Of a stretch of DNA of 46,419 bases, positions 11,119 to 23,124 are shown one piece after another. The DNA is taken from contig MCFL01000192.1 in assembly GCA_002102555.1 (NCBI GenBank), positions 1 through 46,419 of the forward strand, in the 5' to 3' direction. Position 1 is the first letter of the stretch. Every line of letters starts with the position of its first letter. The notes beneath the pieces are model-generated. The model did no database searches and had not been told where the DNA came from. It was given only the letters and a program-made list of their open reading frames with translations. The DNA is from Catenaria anguillulae PL171. Its lineage: Eukaryota > Blastocladiomycota > Blastocladiomycetes > Blastocladiales > Catenariaceae. Position numbers and translations under genes: made by a program.

Positions 11119-11449
11119 GGCGTCTCCATGGACGATAATTTGGCGAGACGTTCCATGTGTGAAGAAGTGTCGCAATGGTCGGGTCAACAACTCTCATGTG
11201 CTGAATGCTGAGTCACCGATTGAGGAGAGATCAACGCAAGGTTGGCTGGATTGCTGCTTCTGTCCCGCGACCTTGCGAGTGTGAAGATCATATTTATGCC
11301 CCTTGGATTGCGCAAGGACAGACGAGACAGGGAAAGCACACTCAAGAAATTAGGGGACAAGCGGATGCATTTCGAGCATGAATGACTCAAACATCAAGGG
11401 CACATTCGTGTGTACAACCTGCTGCCGATACTTACAAAAACAAGAAAGC
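11119..11449. other. Spacer between eL8 3' end and the next minus-strand gene
   Basis: This 331-bp stretch contains the 3' UTR of the eL8 gene and the promoter of the F-box/ankyrin-like gene. No separate gene is seen. Confidence 0.4.
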
Positions 11450-13230
11450 TTAAGCAAGGTGAGCGGTGGACACCTCCTTGGCACGGGCCTTCTCGCGCTT
11501 GAGCATCATGTCGTTGGACTTCTTGCCCATGATACCGCCACCCCAAGTCTTGCGGATCTCGTCCGACTTGTCGTTGAAGTTGGCCTGAGCAACCGACACG
11601 AGGGCAGCGAGCTCCTTGGCGTTCTCGGGCTGCACATCGACAACGGCAAGAGCAGTGGCGGTCTTCTTGTGCACAACGGTACCGAGACGGGCCTTACCCT
11701 TGACAATGACGTAGGGCACGTTCATCTTGCGGCACAAGGCGGGGAGGAAGACAACGAGCTCAATGGGGTCAACGTCGTGGGCAATCACGACAAGCTTGGC
11801 CTTCTTGGCCTCAATGAGGGCAGTCACGTGGTTGATACCGTACTTGACAACAACGGGCTTCTTGCCAGCCTCGACGGTCTTGCCGGCGGCCTTGGCCTCG
11901 GCAAAGGCCTTGAGACGCTGCTTCTTCTCCTGCTTGGTCTCGGGGCGGATCTTGTTGAGGAGCTTGAACAATTGCGAGGCAACGTTCTTGTCGACAACGC
12001 GCGAGAACTGGTTGATCGCGGGGGGAACCTTCAGGCGGCGCTTGAGGATGGCGCGCTGGCGCTGGAGGCGCACGTACTCGGGCCACTTGGTGTAGCGGGT
12101 GAGGTCGCGCTTGGGCTGGACAGCGTTGCCTGAAAAAGAAAAGGGTGTAAGCGAAAAACGAGTTTGGTGCACACAGGGAGCTCAACCGCTTGTGCTCGGG
12201 GCCAAGTCAAGAGGTGCGTGACAAGGACGCGAAACGCAAGGCAGCAGTGCAGCATCCTGGTAGCCAGTTTGACACAGGGAGACCCGGAGGGGGCGATGAG
12301 CGGGCCCTTGGGCGAAGCAGTAGATCGAAAGGCAAGCGCTTCTGCAACGAGAGGCAACAGCGACAGAGGAACAAGCCAAGTTGGAAATCAAGGCACGACC
12401 GGCGATTCATGGTGGCACGGGGTGAGCGGACATGACACGGCAAGAGCTAGACAAGACAACGAAAAGCCCCGTCGAATCAAACTGCACAACACGGCACCAA
12501 AAACGAAACACCATGCCTACCTGTTGCAACAACAAGGAAGTCGCAACAGGGCGATTCCACTTTTGCTCGATCGTCTGCCCGTCCCCTCGCGGCAGCGCAC
12601 ACGTGCCCTTCACACTGCCCGCCCCAACATGCCCACACCAAACCCCCCAGTGACAAGTGCAACACTGGCCAGGGACAGGATGCAAAACACATGGAACAAG
12701 AAGCTGCGGAAGGTTGCGTCGTGTACACACACCGAGGACATGGCACAGATGACACCCAAACACAAGAGCACAAGCGGTATGTCGCAAACACAATTGCGGC
12801 AATCAAGCCGTCTCAAAAGCGCATACCAATGCCGAAGTTGCGGGTGGCCTTCTCGAAACGAGGGTCCTTGACGGCGCCAGCCTTGGCGGCCGACTTGAAG
12901 GGAGCGGCGGCGATCTTCTTACCCTTGGGAGCCTGTCACGGACATCACCAAAAAAGTAAAGCGATCACACGTCACACACGACACCAGTCGTCAAGGACAG
13001 GCAGCAAGCAACATGTGGGCAGAGGGAGGCAGCGCAGACGAGGTTGGCAGGATTGGATGCAAGAGTGTAATGGGTCATTGACAATGGTGTCGTTTGAGGA
13101 TGTGGAGTGGCGTAGATGGGATGGGACAGTTGCGAAGGAAGGAAGGAAGGGTCGATTCGAGGTCAGTATTGCTGTTCGGTGCGGTTCGCCGACGGCGACG
13201 ATTGCATGAAAAGGAACTGCATTTTACCAT
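11450..13230 (-). CDS. RPL8: Large-subunit ribosomal protein eL8 (L7a/L8)
   Basis: Three coding exons (13228-13230, 12827-12932, 11450-12129) give 262 residues, the usual length for eukaryotic eL8. The first coding exon is only the ATG, followed at once by GTAAAA. Exon 2 encodes [13 protein letters not shown] and ends at RNFGIG. Exon 3 continues [21 protein letters not shown] and contains [40 protein letters not shown] and KGKARLG, which identify the family beyond doubt. The protein carries the L7Ae/L30e fold and sits near the peptide-exit side of the large subunit. Introns are 295 and 697 bp, long for this window. I looked for C/D snoRNA boxes in them and found none. Confidence 0.97.
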
Positions 13231-13456
13231 TGTGATGATTGATAAAGGCGACTAAAAGGTGTGCCGTGTGGAGGGAGAGGGAAGCGTATTCTTGGTCATG
13301 TTCGGAGTCTGTCATCGTTGGGGTTGGTGGTGGATGCCGAATTCAAGGCGGGATCGGCGACCCGGATCATATTTAGTCTTCTCAAGGATCTGCGCCGATC
13401 CATGTGCACACGAGACTCGCTCGCAAAATGCAACAATTGATTGCCGCAAAACAACG

Positions 13457-14808
13457 ATGGATAACGACGACTACTATGACTCGAGCTCGGGCAATGAAGC
13501 CGGTGGCCCGGCCTCGGCCGTCTTTGACGAAATGGGTGACTTTTTCAAGAGCATGCTCTGGTTCTACTTCCCAAGCCTGATCGCCGACCGTGCGCTGCCT
13601 TACCTGCACTCGCTCTGGTATTCTGGGTCGCGGCGAGGCAATGGACCGCCGCCAAAGGGATCGCATCTGTGGATCAAGCATCGAGCATGGACATGCGCCT
13701 TTATAATTCTCTGCACGCTCGTCTACTCGATGCACAACACGCTCCAGTCGCGGGCCCTCAATCACTATGAGGTGATTGGCGTTCCGCCATCCACTTTGGT
13801 CGAACAAGTACACCTGCAGGCAGATACCGATGCCACGGAATCAGCGACTGCATCCGAAGGTCTGGCGTTGCTTCGCTCTCGGTTCCGCCACCTTTCGCTG
13901 CAGTTCCATCCGGACAAGAATTCGTCGCCAGATGCGCCAATCATGTTTGGCAAGGTCCAAACCGCTCGTGCCGTGCTGGAAAGCACGGCGTCGCGCAACA
14001 TTCACGACTTGATGGGCCCAGCCATGGCTGCCTATTGTGCCAACGACGGGAATAGTGGAAACCGGCGCCAAGGTCGTGGCAGAGGAGGGCGTGCTGGGTC
14101 GTCGGGTGTCAAGATTGAGTGCGAGGATTACAGTAAAGTGGTCAAGATGTACATTGCCCATGGATTGATGCCCGTGTATCTCATGTATGGCGGGCTGATC
14201 ACGCTCATGATGCTCTTTCGCGGAGCATCGCATGGCACATATTGGTACATACCATTCCAAATCCAATTCTTGTTTAGCATTTCAAGGACCAACCACTCAC
14301 CTGCAAACACTGTGCCCTCAGGCGTGTCGTCGGCTTCTTCTTTTTCATTTTCCTTGACCTCACCACCGCCACTGGCCAACTCTCGCCCACCGTGACCAAT
14401 ATCCTGCACACATACCTGTGGTGGACGCCCTACGACCTATCCATGTTTGTGCACCGCACCTCATTCACTGTCTTTGCCGCCATCAACCAAATCGGATCCG
14501 CACTCGCAGCAACCACCTCGTCATCAAGTGCCCAAGATCAGCTCACCATGGTTGCCGCCAGCATGAATGCGCTTACGGGCATGTCGGCGCAGGCCATTTC
14601 CAATCTACAGCGCACGATCGGCATCTTGCACCAGCCGTTGCAGGGGCGGCCAACGGCTTCAGGCACCTTGGGCAGGCGGGATTTACGAGCAGTGGTCGAA
14701 ACAAAGATGGTGGACGAGATGCAGGATCGGTTGATGTGCCAGGATGACCAGTATGCGGCAGTGTATCAGGAGGTCATGAATGAGGTGTCAGCAAAGTTGA
14801 TTAGGTAA
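13457..14808 (+). CDS. Membrane-bound J-domain (Hsp40) co-chaperone
   Basis: Exons 13457-14244 and 14322-14808 flank a 77-bp intron; the join restores T-Y-W-R-V-V-G and gives 424 residues. A hydrophobic helix (AFIILCTLVYSM) precedes a J domain that starts at NHYEVIGVPPST and carries the invariant HPDK at residues 151-154. Two further membrane segments follow (GLMPVYLMYGGLITLMMLF and VVGFFFFIFLDLT), then an Ala/Ser-rich tail. J domains stimulate ATP hydrolysis by Hsp70. The layout suggests an ER or other endomembrane co-chaperone, with the HPD loop on the side where an Hsp70 is available. The gene is divergent from eL8, with 226 bp between the two start codons, so they may share a promoter region. 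Confidence 0.85.
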
Positions 14809-14880
14809 ACGTCATTACCGAGAAGGTCATATACTTTTCGGGTTCTGTTGGGCTCCCTCCGATGCAAGTCGTATCAAATT

Positions 14881-17082
14881 TTAATGCTCAACACATGTGC
14901 GCCAGTATGGCCACCACTCAACCACAACCTTGCCCAAATCGCCATCCTCGCCAGCAAGTGTCGATGTATCGGCTTCATGAACCGAATCCCAAGGGTCACC
15001 CTGAACCCACACCCGCAGTAACCGCCTTGCTTGTCCCTTGGCTGATTCGGTAAACGCCATCAACGGCGTTCCCTGCGGTAGCTTGCGTCTCGTCGACGAA
15101 AGCCATCCAGGCGACGTCGGGTCAGACGTGAGCTTGTCTTCCAGTAACGACCCGAGCGTCGATGAAAGGGAGCCCATGTCACAAGCAAGAGATGGGCGGT
15201 GGAGGCAAAGCTGTCCGAGAAGGAGACCTCCATTGTCGCTGGAATGAATGCGGACGCTGGCGAGATGCGGGCGGCGGCGGGATGCCGGCGAGCTGGATGG
15301 GCGGTGGCTGCAAATGTCACCCAATAACAATTTCACCATGTACCAACCCGAGTCGGCGATTGAGTATGATGATTCGGCCGACATCGTGGATGCAGTTGAA
15401 ACAGGACCGCTAGCATCTGGATCGTAAAGCGTGCAGCTAATCGAGGGGATTGATCTTGATTCGGTGTCGGTGTTTTTGTAAACGAGCAAAAGGACCGAGT
15501 CAGGGTGGATTGTGACCGGTCCAAACGGAAGCGTGAGAGTGGTTGAGCTGTCGAGCCGGACACAGCTGCCACCAAAAAAGGCTTCCGCATGGTGGAGAGA
15601 AATGCCAGGTTGGGCAAGCAGTGGCAACGGCGATTGAATGGAATGGTTTGCCCAGAATCCACGCTGGACAATCTAGACATTTCGCCGCTTGCATGTCAGT
15701 ACACTTTGTTCGGGAGCACCGCCAAGGGAAAGAGAGTTGCACATCGATACCGATCCGGCCAACGCAAAGTAATCACCGGATGCCCCACAGAAGAAAGTGT
15801 TGAACTGATCATGGTCATCTGCCACAAATGGTCTTCCGACCATCCTTGCATCCACCCATTCCAGAGCGAGCCTCGACCACATTTCTCGCTCCACCTCCAT
15901 CCACCCTGGCCGCCCGCTCGACTCGTCCTCTCGCGTCGACTCGTACACCCAGCCGGGGGCAAACAAGGCTGTCGACACATCTGCCCACGAAGCGATCTGC
16001 TGCGGAATACGGCACTCGATCCCACCGCCACCCAGCATGTTGCGTCCAAACACATCGACGCCCATGTACACGTCATGACGGCGTGAGTTGGCTCGCTGCG
16101 ACGAGGCTTGAACGTGGAATGGGCCATATGTGTAGTTGATAAAGATGGACGAAGCGACGTGGAAAAACGGCGCGTTGACGGCGCTGAGATGATCTTGCCA
16201 CTGCAGCTTGCCTTCAGTGGTAACCGAGTCGTACCACACGAGTTGCACATGGTGGCCAACGTGGAGTTTAAGTTGGGATTCAAAATAGGCCGTGAGGTGG
16301 ATGAGGTCGCGTGCTTGTTGCAGGCCGCAGGGCAGAGGAACTTCGATGTTGAGAAGCCAGCCGTCGAGCTTGTAGCGTTTGGTCAATTCAACTGTCATCA
16401 TGGCGTGAGCGGGTGACCGAATGCCGACGACAAGAGACAATGTGTACCGATACGATCGCAAATGTCAAATGACACTGATTGCGGAAGGGGAGGCATTGGA
16501 TAATCCTTGTGCGAGCGCAGCTGAAATGCGTGATGCCAAGCCAATCCAGCGTCCCCGTACATGAAGAGCATGAGATCTGAGAGCGACTCTGCCCATTCAA
16601 AAATGAGGGTGCCAAGAGACAGAGAACCGCATTGGTGAACGAGGTTGGTCCATTGAGGCGGCGGTACAGTCACCCGATGATGCGAGAAGCTACATGGATA
16701 GCGATTGCGTCCGTCAAGGGTCAGAAACCCGCTCGAGGAACACAGGACAAAGCACGACGACACGCAGAACACGCAGGTTCACGGCGCAGACGCACTAGAT
16801 AAAGGAATCGATCAGGGCAGTGTGATGGACTGTGAACGCCGTGGTTCGGGCGGGTTGTGTCGCCTCAGCTGATGCAAATCCGTTTGGTGCACCGTCTTCC
16901 ATCGTGTAACCACCCATCATGTCGTGACAAACCATCAGCTTTCGGCGGCGATCCATTACCGCCGTTTTTGCTCGGCGGGGCAGTTCGACAACCGGGATCC
17001 ATGGATCATCGATTCCGGGATCATAAGTCCAACCCAAGACGTCGACGAGAGAATCGAAGAAGGGGCGGGTGTGCCTCGCCAT
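14881..17082 (-). CDS. ENGASE: GH85 endo-beta-N-acetylglucosaminidase (ENGase)
   Basis: Four exons (16796-17082, 16448-16689, 15751-16391, 14881-15672) sum to 654 codons. Introns are 106, 56 and 78 bp. Each join restores family sequence: I-D-S-F-I-Y-F-S-H-H-R-V-T-V-P-P-P-Q-W, D-R-I-V-E-L-T-K-R-Y and F-A-L-A-G-S-I-V-Q-R-G-F-W. The order matches cytosolic ENGase: CHDMMGGY, WTNLVHQCGSLSLGTLIFEW, then the catalytic DGWLLNIE with N191 and E193, VWYDSVT, DVYMGVDVFGR and ALFAPGWVYE. The enzyme cuts between the two GlcNAc units of N-glycan cores, usually on free glycans or misfolded glycoproteins in the cytosol. No signal peptide is visible, in keeping with a cytosolic role. The C-terminal 200 residues form the less conserved beta-sandwich region. 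Confidence 0.93.
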
Positions 17083-17916
17083 GACGATGATGATGATGGG
17101 AACCCAGTCAGAATGTCGATGTCGATGTGGCGCCGACGATCAGGCTGCGAGTTGGGTGGGAAAAAAAAGGTAGTCGAGGGTCAAAATGACAAACGAGTCA
17201 CAGAGCTAGAGTATTGCCCTGAGTGGTTTGATGGTTTGGCGAAGTTGGCATTGATGGTTTGGCGATGTTGGCATGAATCGAATGTGATTGATGATTCTTT
17301 GCGCTCGCCTGGCTGGGACAGGAACAGGAGTTCAGTGAAGCGTTTTGGTCAGAGGGACAACGATGGCAAGCGGCCGGAACCACTCAAGTTGGTCAAAAAT
17401 CCAGGTCTTGGCCGTTTCACGCAAGGCAAGGCTTTTGCCTACGTATACATGGGTGCACACCTGGAACTCATTGCGGCAACTGACGCTGGTTCAACATGAG
17501 AACTCTGCGGTTCTCTGCGTTCTACCCAGCCGATCCAGTACAAGGGCCGGGAAGCTCAGCGATATCTGCAAATGACATTGCGTTTTCATTTTCATTTTGA
17601 CCTGCTGCGATAGTACATATGTATTCTCTTCTCGGCGATCCTTTTGCTGGACGGTGACCGAAACGCGTCCTGTTTGCGTCCACAACTACGCCAACCAAGT
17701 TCAAACCCAAGTCAACATGTTGCTCGAAAACTGCAGAATGAAATCATGAAGGAATTGCAGTAAATCAACGCTGAAGCTGTCAAAATCTGCGGTAGGATTA
17801 AGCAGAAAATCACATGCCACCGTTCCGTGAGCGAATCATGCGGCTGTGGCTCTGACATCGAGCTCAATTTTGTTCTTGCAATAAAGCGGACTTTTGTACC
17901 CTCTACAACAACAAGA
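17083..17916. other. Spacer between ENGase start and tRNA-Trp
   Basis: Open frames here are short and lack protein-like composition. The stretch probably holds the ENGase promoter and the 5' flank of the tRNA gene. Confidence 0.45.
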
Positions 17917-17963
17917 GGGGCGTTGGCGCAACGGTAGCGCGTCTGACTCCAGATCAGAAGGTT
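17917..17963 (+). tRNA. tRNA-Trp(CCA), 5' half, interrupted
   Basis: The 47 bases read as acceptor GGGGCGT, TG, D arm GCGC-AACGGTA-GCGC, G, anticodon stem TCTGA, loop CTCCAGA (anticodon CCA, 17949-17951), stem TCAGA and variable loop AGGTT. The next bases (GGTAGCATTAG) do not form a T arm. The missing T arm and 3' acceptor strand lie 9.9 kb away at 27883-27907. The two parts join to a 72-nt tRNA with all stems paired, so the gene was split by an insertion. Confidence 0.93.
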
Positions 17964-17989
17964 GGTAGCATTAGAAAACTGAAGAGTGT

Positions 17990-18043
17990 GCGCCGCGGCG
18001 CTCAAGGGCTGGTGTGTGCGTCGCGACGCACGAGCCGCGGCTC
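17990..18043. repeat. Left-end cluster of three perfect palindromes
   Basis: Three palindromes lie close together: GCGCCGCGGCGC (17990-18001), GTGCGTCGCGACGCAC (18016-18031) and GAGCCGCGGCTC (18032-18043). The middle one recurs at the right end of the element at nearly the same distance from the junction (about 52 against 49 bp). They are likely binding sites for the recombinase or its partner. Confidence 0.85.
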
Positions 18044-18531
18044 TGATTGGCTGAATGTGCCCATGTTCATTTCGCAAGCATCGCGCGTCAATGGGCAAGC
18101 CGAGAGACAGTTCATGACTTGATTCCCACACGCGCAGATCACTTTTCAAAACGTCACGCCGCTGTTCTCACGACTCACGGCTCTGTCGGAAAGTCGAGCA
18201 CTTGAGACGATCCGTGAGACATTCCCCCTCAGCTCTAGCACATTTGATTTGATGTAATGTCAATCACCGCTCGGATTGCCATATGCAGAAGCAAAATCCT
18301 CAAAAGGCCACCGACCCCGTTGCCCACCCCTGACACAAAGCAATGCAACACTTGCCCGCCAAACATTTCCAGCACGCAATCAAGTCCAACACATTCCCTC
18401 ATCTCGCGCCAATCCCACTAGCACGACCAGTCACTCACCGCCTTCCCCTTCTCTGATCTTCTCCTCGGCGTCACCGTTTTCATCAACCACAATCGATCAA
18501 TCCCACAACCCAACCACTCACACCCCACAAC
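18044..18531 (+). promoter_or_regulatory. Left leader and presumed recombinase promoter
   Basis: This stretch lies between the left palindrome cluster and the recombinase ATG. It holds no gene. The last 200 bp are rich in C and A (CAACC, ACCACAA), as expected of a 5' UTR. I see no clear TATA box. Confidence 0.4.
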
Positions 18532-21500
18532 ATGAACCCACCGAACGACCCGCAAGGCATCCCGATGCAATTCCAGCTCAATCGCACCGTGCTCGACCGA
18601 GCGGACGCGGTCGTCCAAGCTTCGGCTGCCGCTGCTGCCGCCGCTACCGCCAGGCGGGCTCCCAATCGCCGCCAGACCCCGACTGGAACTGGGGCTACCG
18701 ATCACGACGTCCTATCGCCCGCGGCAGGCGCGATCACCGCACCGCAAACGCAAGCCGCGAACGGTTCTGACGCCGCCGACGCCTTTATGTCTGGCTTAGA
18801 CGGCGGCAACATGTCCAACCCGTTGCTGGGCGGCGGCCGTTTCGCGCAGACGGATGACCCGCTCCAGCGTTCGCGTCAGGCCAGGGTGTTCGCTCAAGAT
18901 GACGATTCAGACGACGATGACAGTGACAGTGACAGCGATGGGAGCGACGGCTTGAGCGCGAGCGGTAGTGATACCGACGGCTCCGATGATGATGACGAAG
19001 GTGAGGTCGAGGAGGCGGACGGGGACGAACATGAAACGGGTCACTGGGACGAGTTGCGGTTCACGACAAAGGACCGGCGAGTTTGGCCCAAATGGATCGG
19101 ATCCGGGCCAAGGAAGCCAATGGGATTCACGGACGGCGAATGGGCGGCGCACATGGAGCAGCGTGCCCCAGAAAACAACCTGTTGAGTGCAGAGGACCGT
19201 GCAAGGCTGGAGAAAGTGACGGCCGAGAGCGGTGTTCGCTTGCAAACCAAGGCGAATGTCAAGTGCGTCCTCCATTCTGACATATCCTTGACTGATGCTG
19301 AGCGTCACTGACCAAACTGAACCATTTCGTGTCGCTCTCCAGGACACATGCCGAGTACGGGCTGACGCTCCTCGCGTTTCAGCAATGGGCCTTTGTCGAG
19401 TACGGCATTTATGCCGACTTGAAGCACGAGACGTACCCTTCCTCGATTGTCGCCAACTACATCAGTATGCTACTGCCGTTCCGCCTGCCAACCCAGCTCA
19501 AGTTCCGCTGTTCTGACTTTCTGTCCACTTCATCATTTGTTCCCTCAGCCTGGCGCTGGGGTAAAGGGCAACGTGCTCGCTCTACTCTCGACAAGTTCCT
19601 GTGTGCCTTCAGTGCTTTTCACAAGCACGGCAACCACGATCGCATCGTCTACGACGTCAAACCCGGCACGCGGCCCTACGTCACCCCAGACGGCCAGCAC
19701 GCCTGCCACATGTGGGGCGATGTGTTGAGCTCGGCCCAGGTCAAGGTGTGTCCATGTTTTCTGCTTCTTGATCGCACCCAGCCATTTTTTCTCTGTGCCC
19801 TGTACGCTCATGCTAACATGGACATTTGCATGAACAGACGAGCATCCGCTCCGCCAACGAAAGGATCACAGAGGTCCACCGGGAGCAGCGGGCACCATCC
19901 TTTGGGGAGCTCTCGCAAGTCGAGTCCATGTTCCACCGGTGCCATGAGCTCGAGAAGAATGTGGCCATGTACGCCAGCCGCACTTTCGCCTTCCGGCAGG
20001 CGTTCCTCATTTCGGTTGGCGCATGTTTGCGCCGTGACGAGCTCGTCAACTTGCGCGTTGGCGACGTCAAGTTTCCCGACGACCCCGTCGACCCAAGCAA
20101 GTGGCTGCTCGATGCCGACGGCCTGCCGCCGTACCTCGAGTTGACGGTGCGGCGCTCAAAGACAAGCGACCGGCCAGCGACCGTGACGGTGTTCCGCAAC
20201 GCCATTCCAGGCAATGCGCACCTTTGCCCTGTCTTGGCCATTCTCGTCACGATTCGCGCCTTCTATGGCGAGGCCGCGACGGTTGAGCAGGCCGCCAAGT
20301 GCATGCTGCCCGTGATTCCCAAGCACATTGGGCACACGTTGACGTGGGAGCCGTGGTCGGTCGAGGGGTACTCGGATTTCTTCCAGGTATGTTGTCGCTT
20401 CTTTCGCCTCATGTGCACATCGATCTTGAACTTGTGTGCTAACGAGCCTGGCCATTTAGGAGTACATCCTGCTCACGTTCGGGCCGACCAAAAATGACGT
20501 GCTCATTGCCAAGCGGTACTTCGAGTCCGTTGGCGAGCCCAACATCATCTCGACCAAGATGACGGACGGCGAGTTTGATGCATTCAAGGCCACAACGCTC
20601 CGTTTCCGCGAGGTCGACAAGCTCGAATCCGCCACCAACCCTCCCGCCCAGCCTGCCTCCCGCGTCGACGCTACCACGGGCAAGCGCGTGCGCAAGATCA
20701 AGGACAAGGAGCATTTCGCCCACGAAATTGTCTTGTACTTGCAGCGCCTTCGCCGCCTTATGCCGTCGTGGGAAAATCAGTACCTGACGGCAGAAGAGCG
20801 CGAGGCACTCGGCGAATACGGCAAGATTTTCACCTTCGAAAATCCGGGGTACAAGACGCATTCCGTGCGCCGTTTTGCGGCGCAGCTCGCCGCCCGGGCA
20901 GGCATGGCCAATGACGAGTTGATGGTTTGGGGTCGATGGGAGTCCGACGCCGTATACCGCTACATTGAGGAGGCTCGGATTCGGCAACGCAAGATGCAGG
21001 CGTCCAAGGCAATTGACCCTGTCAGGGTCAAGTGGATGATTGGTAAGCCGTACGGTGAGGAGGGGTTGCGTGAGGCATTGGTTGCATACTTGCAGGCATT
21101 GGCGGTGGCGACGGCGTTTCTGCAAAGTTTGTCGCTGCCTTTGGTCCGGCAACTCAGGCTGACCAGTGCAAAGATGAACGAGCAGCTCTCGTCGACGGGC
21201 ATTCTCTCGTACACGGACCTTGCCAGGTTCATGGAGTTTTCCTGCCGCCACTTTGCTGAGCTTGAGGCCGCCATCCAACGCTCCGAGTACCTGGTTGATC
21301 ACGATTCCCTTGGTGTGCCCGGTCTTCACCCTATGGCCGACCCGTCCGGCCGCTTTGCCCTCAACCGCGACCCCAACATCGCCACTTTTGCACCAACAAC
21401 CACGCCTCTTGTGTCGGACGATGGTGCGCCCAATGGTCGCGTCGTGCTCGCTCAAGACTGCCTTGTCTTGATGCCACAAGGTGCCGACCCGTCTTCCGGC

Positions 21501-23124
21501 GCCTCTCAACCCGCGGCCGCGTTGCCTCAACGGTCGTCGACATCAGCGGCCAGCTCATCCCGCAACGAGCCTGGCATCATCACCACATCTCCCTTCCCGC
21601 CTCCACCTCCACCGCCTTCGCGTCCGCGGTCGCCTCCACGGGTCAGGCGAACGCCTCATGATTCCGGGCCCACCATCATTTGCCCGTCGCCTTTCCCGCA
21701 ACCAACAACCACTCCTCCCTCTCGCGTGTCGTCGGCCACGCCGCCAACCACCACGCCACCCATGGCGCGCTCGTCATCTGGGTCGGTCCCGCCGTCAACG
21801 AGCGCAAGGCCCGCCGGGCTTCATGTCCCGCGCCCCGTCAGCACCGCCGCGAGCCAGCCAGAGTCAGTCATCAACCTGGATCGTGTGATTGCTGACCCAA
21901 ACGTCACGATTCCGGGCGGGATTCGAGCCTTTTTGCGGTCAACGCAAAACCCGGACCTCGAGCTCGTGTTTGGCGACGAGGGTGAGATGGTGCACCTATC
22001 GCCCGAGGCTCACATTGATGCGATTTTGCGGCGTAGTGGCCTCCCGGCATTGGACGCGGATGATGGCGGTTCCGAGTCGTCCACAGATGGCGAGGTCATG
22101 GCCATGTCAAGCGACGAGAGCGACTCGGATCTCGCAGGCCAAGCCGCGTCGAGTGCGTCCGCCGCGGCCGGGATTGGGTCAAGTACGTCGGCTGCTGCCA
22201 CAGTTGCTGGCAGCCCAGATGTCTGGTCAATTGCGCAACGTACGGCGCGATTCTTTCTGCATTTGACGCTGTGGCTGTTTTCTGACACTCCTTTGCGTTT
22301 CCTTAGCGCCGCCGCGTGCAACGACTGCATCGTTTTCAACGCCATCAACGGTGCCGTCGGCTCTGCGCTTGCTGCTCGGCCAGCCCTCAACCGCACCAAC
22401 GCCAACCAACCGCACATTGGTAGCGCACTCGGCCGCATCGCGCAACCCATCGGGCGCGCCTGGCGCGTCGCTAGACGGCATTCTTGTGCAAGCCGCCGCG
22501 TATGGCCACGCGCACCATGCTGCAACCGACCGAATGTCAGCAGTACAGTCGGCCGCATCGCCCAATACATCGGGGGCGCCTGGCGCGTCGCTGGCAGGCA
22601 TTTTCATGCGAGCCGCTACGAATGACCACGCGCACCATGCTGGACCATTGTCGTCGTCATCAGCATTTTCAGCATTGCCTTCGACACTCCAATCGCAACC
22701 CACTCGCTCCGTTGCCGTCACGCAAGCCATGGGGGGCGGGTTCGCTGACACTGAGCAGGCCCGCTTGTTCACGTCGTCTTCGCCATTCATGTCGTCGTCG
22801 CCATCGCTCGGTCAAGGACATGTGCGTCCCACGGGCACGCAAGCACACTCGCTGCCGGCTCCATTCATGCCGGCTTCATCCGCATCTGCCTCGATTCCTT
22901 TCCCAGCCGTGCCGCCCATGTACCAGATCCAGCAACAAGGCGACATCTTGCACCAACCGCTGCAGCATCTGCCACCGCCGCTGCCACTGCATCCAACATT
23001 ATTGTCTGCCGCGCAGCAGCCGCGCAGCAGAAATGCAGCGCGTACGAGCGAAGTGGCTGGATTGGATTCGCTTGATGATTTGGCGTCAGAATTCGACCGG
23101 GTGAACAAGTCGGTAAGAAGATGA
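18532..23124 (+). CDS. Tyrosine recombinase of the tRNA-Trp element
   Basis: Six exons (18532-19262, 19343-19464, 19549-19745, 19838-20386, 20460-22239, 22307-23124) sum to 1399 codons including the stop. Introns are 67-92 bp, all GT-AG. After an Ala-rich head and an acidic tract (about residues 123-165) comes a helical core-binding-like part (STLDKFLCAFSAFHKHG). The catalytic domain follows: R415 in GACLRRDELVNLRVGDV, K458 in VRRSKTSD, H667-x-x-R670 in THSVRRFAAQLAARAG, W693 in WGRW and Y701 in VYRYI. This is the full R-K-H-R-W-Y set. The G-R-W-x-S-x-A pattern resembles Crypton and DIRS recombinases. A 650-residue Ser/Pro/Ala-rich tail of unknown role follows. It should cut and rejoin DNA through a 3'-phosphotyrosine to move the element. 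Confidence 0.88.
22426..22665 (+). repeat. 120-bp tandem duplication in the recombinase tail
   Basis: GGCCGCATCG occurs at 22431 and again at 22551. CCACGCGCACCATGCTG occurs at 22505 and 22625. The period is exactly 120 bp, so the frame is kept and a 40-residue unit (SAAS-x-N-x-SGAPGASL-x-GI) is doubled. The copies have diverged at several positions. Confidence 0.8.

Noticed and set aside
12130-13227. Intronic C/D snoRNA in the eL8 gene
   Set aside because: No RTGATGA box with a CTGA box in the right order was found on the minus strand of either intron. Only a GTGATGT next to a splice site is present.
20439-21530. Long minus-strand frame opposite the recombinase
   Set aside because: It overlaps the well-supported catalytic exon in antisense and shows no family features.
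18532-23124. DIRS-type retroelement
   Set aside because: The recombinase pattern is similar, but there is no reverse transcriptase, RNase H or gag-like gene in the insert.
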